From: Balneolia bacterium
Lineage (GTDB): Bacteria; Bacteroidota; Rhodothermia; Balneolales; Cyclonatronaceae
Length of the DNA: 8,198 nt
Direction of reading: 5' to 3'
NCBI GenBank assembly: GCA_003566395.1
Contig: PXDL01000496.1
Coordinates: forward strand, 1-8,198
Shown here: one piece after another, positions 7,382 to 8,198 of the stretch
How the letters are laid out: each line of letters opens with the position of its first letter
How positions within the stretch are numbered: position 1 is the stretch's first letter
Notes under the pieces: model-generated
Database searches by the model: none
What the model saw: only the letters and a program-made list of their open reading frames with translations
Told to the model about the DNA's origin: nothing
Translations under genes and position numbers: made by a program

Positions 7382-7846
7382 ATGAAAGAGCTCCGAACTG
7401 AAATCAACATACAGGCTTCACCTGAAGGCGTTTGGGCCGTGCTTACAGATTTCGATTCTTATCCTGACTGGAACCCGTTTATACGATCCATTGAGGGGAA
7501 GCCGGAAAAAGGAAAGCGGTTTAAAGTAACCATACAGCAGCCGGATTCAAGACCTATGACCTTTAATCCGGTATGTCTTGAGATGGACGAAAGCCGGGAA
7601 TTTCGCTGGCTTGGCCATCTGTTGTTTCGGGGACTTTTCGACGGGGAGCACATTTTTGAGCTGCAGCCCGGCCCGGACGGGACCACCCGTTTTATCCACA
7701 GAGAGCGTTTCTCAGGCCTGCTCGTCCCCCTGCTTTGGAAACAACTTGATACCAAAGCCCGGCAAGGTTTTGAGATGATGAATCTTGAGCTAAAAAAAAG
7801 AGCGGAGGATAAAACCGGAAAAGAAAAGGCTGATTCCTTCCGATAG
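7382..7846 (+). CDS. SRPBCC-fold (START/Bet v1-like, polyketide cyclase/dehydrase-type) protein
   Basis: A 154-residue soluble protein with the typical SRPBCC layout. It opens with a strand (LRTEINIQAS), then PEGVWAVLTDFDSYPDWNPF at 14-33, the recognisable helix and W-N-P-F turn of this superfamily. Beta strands follow (KRFKVTIQQ, REFRWLGHLL, GEHIFELQP, TRFIHRERFSG), and the protein ends in a long amphipathic helix (about 115-142) with a Lys/Glu-rich tail. The family folds around a hydrophobic cavity and binds lipids or small hydrophobic ligands; some members are enzymes. No signal peptide, so cytoplasmic. It stands alone; no Shine-Dalgarno is visible before the ATG and the leader is A/C-rich. 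No strong terminator follows: only weak hairpins such as GGAGC/GCTCC at 7885-7899 without a T tract. The ligand cannot be predicted. Confidence 0.88.
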   Translation: MKELRTEINIQASPEGVWAVLTDFDSYPDWNPFIRSIEGKPEKGKRFKVTIQQPDSRPMTFNPVCLEMDESREFRWLGHLLFRGLFDGEHIFELQPGPDGTTRFIHRERFSGLLVPLLWKQLDTKARQGFEMMNLELKKRAEDKTGKEKADSFR

Positions 7847-7931
7847 CTTTATATATAAAAGAAAATCCGGCCTTGTGAAAAAATGGAGCAGGTCGCTCCG
7901 TTCCCAATTTTGAACGGTGAATTTTGGATGT

Positions 7932-7960
7932 TGACTAATTCCCACAAAGAAAATTAGTCA
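7932..7960. repeat. 9-bp perfect inverted repeat beside element 2 copy B
   Basis: TGACTAATT at 7932-7940 pairs with AATTAGTCA at 7952-7960 around an 11-base spacer. It lies 86 bases after the SRPBCC stop and 3 bases before copy B. There is no T tract, so it is a poor terminator. An operator-like palindrome or the end of another repeat are alternatives. Confidence 0.45.
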
Positions 7961-7963
7961 GAT

Positions 7964-8198
7964 AACCTGAGTTCGATTCTAAATCCGGGGGATTGATCTC
8001 CTTCTGCCCTTTCACTCGCTCGCAATTTCGGTAACCTGAATAGAATAGACAAAACAGCCACGGAAACCGAAAAATAATTCCTCATCTTGTTGAAATAACA
8101 GAGGTTAAAAAGTCCCCCTTGCGAAGGGGGATTTAGGGGGATGGCCGAATGCCTGAAGCCAAAACGCAGGAGCAAACGCCGGCAATCCCGGAGTCTTG
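7964..8198. mobile_element. Element 2 copy B, cut by the right window edge
   Basis: It begins with the same AACCTGAGTTCGATTCTAAA end as copy A and stays aligned for the 235 visible bases, in the same orientation. Bases 8012-8108 are identical to copy A. The hairpin TCCCCCTT (8113-8120) / AAGGGGGA (8124-8131), loop GCG, is perfect here. The right inverted end should lie roughly 100 bases beyond the window. The sequence just left of it differs from that left of copy A, which supports 7964 as a true boundary. Confidence 0.75.

Noticed and set aside
7885..7917. Overlapping short hairpins (GGAGC/GCTCC and CCGTTC/GAACGG) after the SRPBCC gene
   Set aside because: The stems are 5-6 bp, mutually exclusive and lack a T tract, so they are not called as a terminator.

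Overview
The window comes from a bacterial chromosome of moderate GC. It has three clear complete genes, one gene cut by the left edge, and a low-confidence small ORF, all on the plus strand. The gene types (a TPR-fused sensor histidine kinase with one membrane segment, a large secreted M14 zinc peptidase with an amidotransferase-like C-terminal half, a DUF885 peptidase) and the weak or absent Shine-Dalgarno sites fit the Bacteroidota/Balneolota/Rhodothermota group. That placement is inferred from family resemblance and no marker gene confirms it.

Layout. Positions 3-1382 hold the 3' part of a histidine kinase gene. It is followed, 112 bases on, by an 878-codon gene for an exported M14 metallopeptidase (1495-4131), which ends at a strong hairpin terminator (4150-4191). 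A gene-free stretch of about 960 bases follows, mostly made of two abutting repeats with terminal inverted repeats: element 1 (4254-4487) and element 2 (4486-4821). A leader of about 270 bases then leads into a DUF885 zinc peptidase gene (5095-6924). Downstream lie a shortened, diverged relative of element 1 (about 6971-7133), a doubtful 50-codon ORF (7143-7295) and a 154-codon SRPBCC-fold gene (7382-7846). After a short palindrome, a second copy of element 2 begins at 7964 in the same orientation and runs off the right edge.

How the parts relate. The two large enzymes are both predicted zinc peptidases acting outside the cytoplasm, but they are separated by a terminator and by repeats, so they are probably not one operon. 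No response regulator or shared pathway is visible for the kinase. The most unusual content is the non-coding repeat set: two MITE-like families, one (element 2) with a 97-base identical core between its copies, suggesting recent mobility or gene conversion. I see no CRISPR array, tRNA, rRNA, toxin-antitoxin pair, recognised defence genes or transposase gene.
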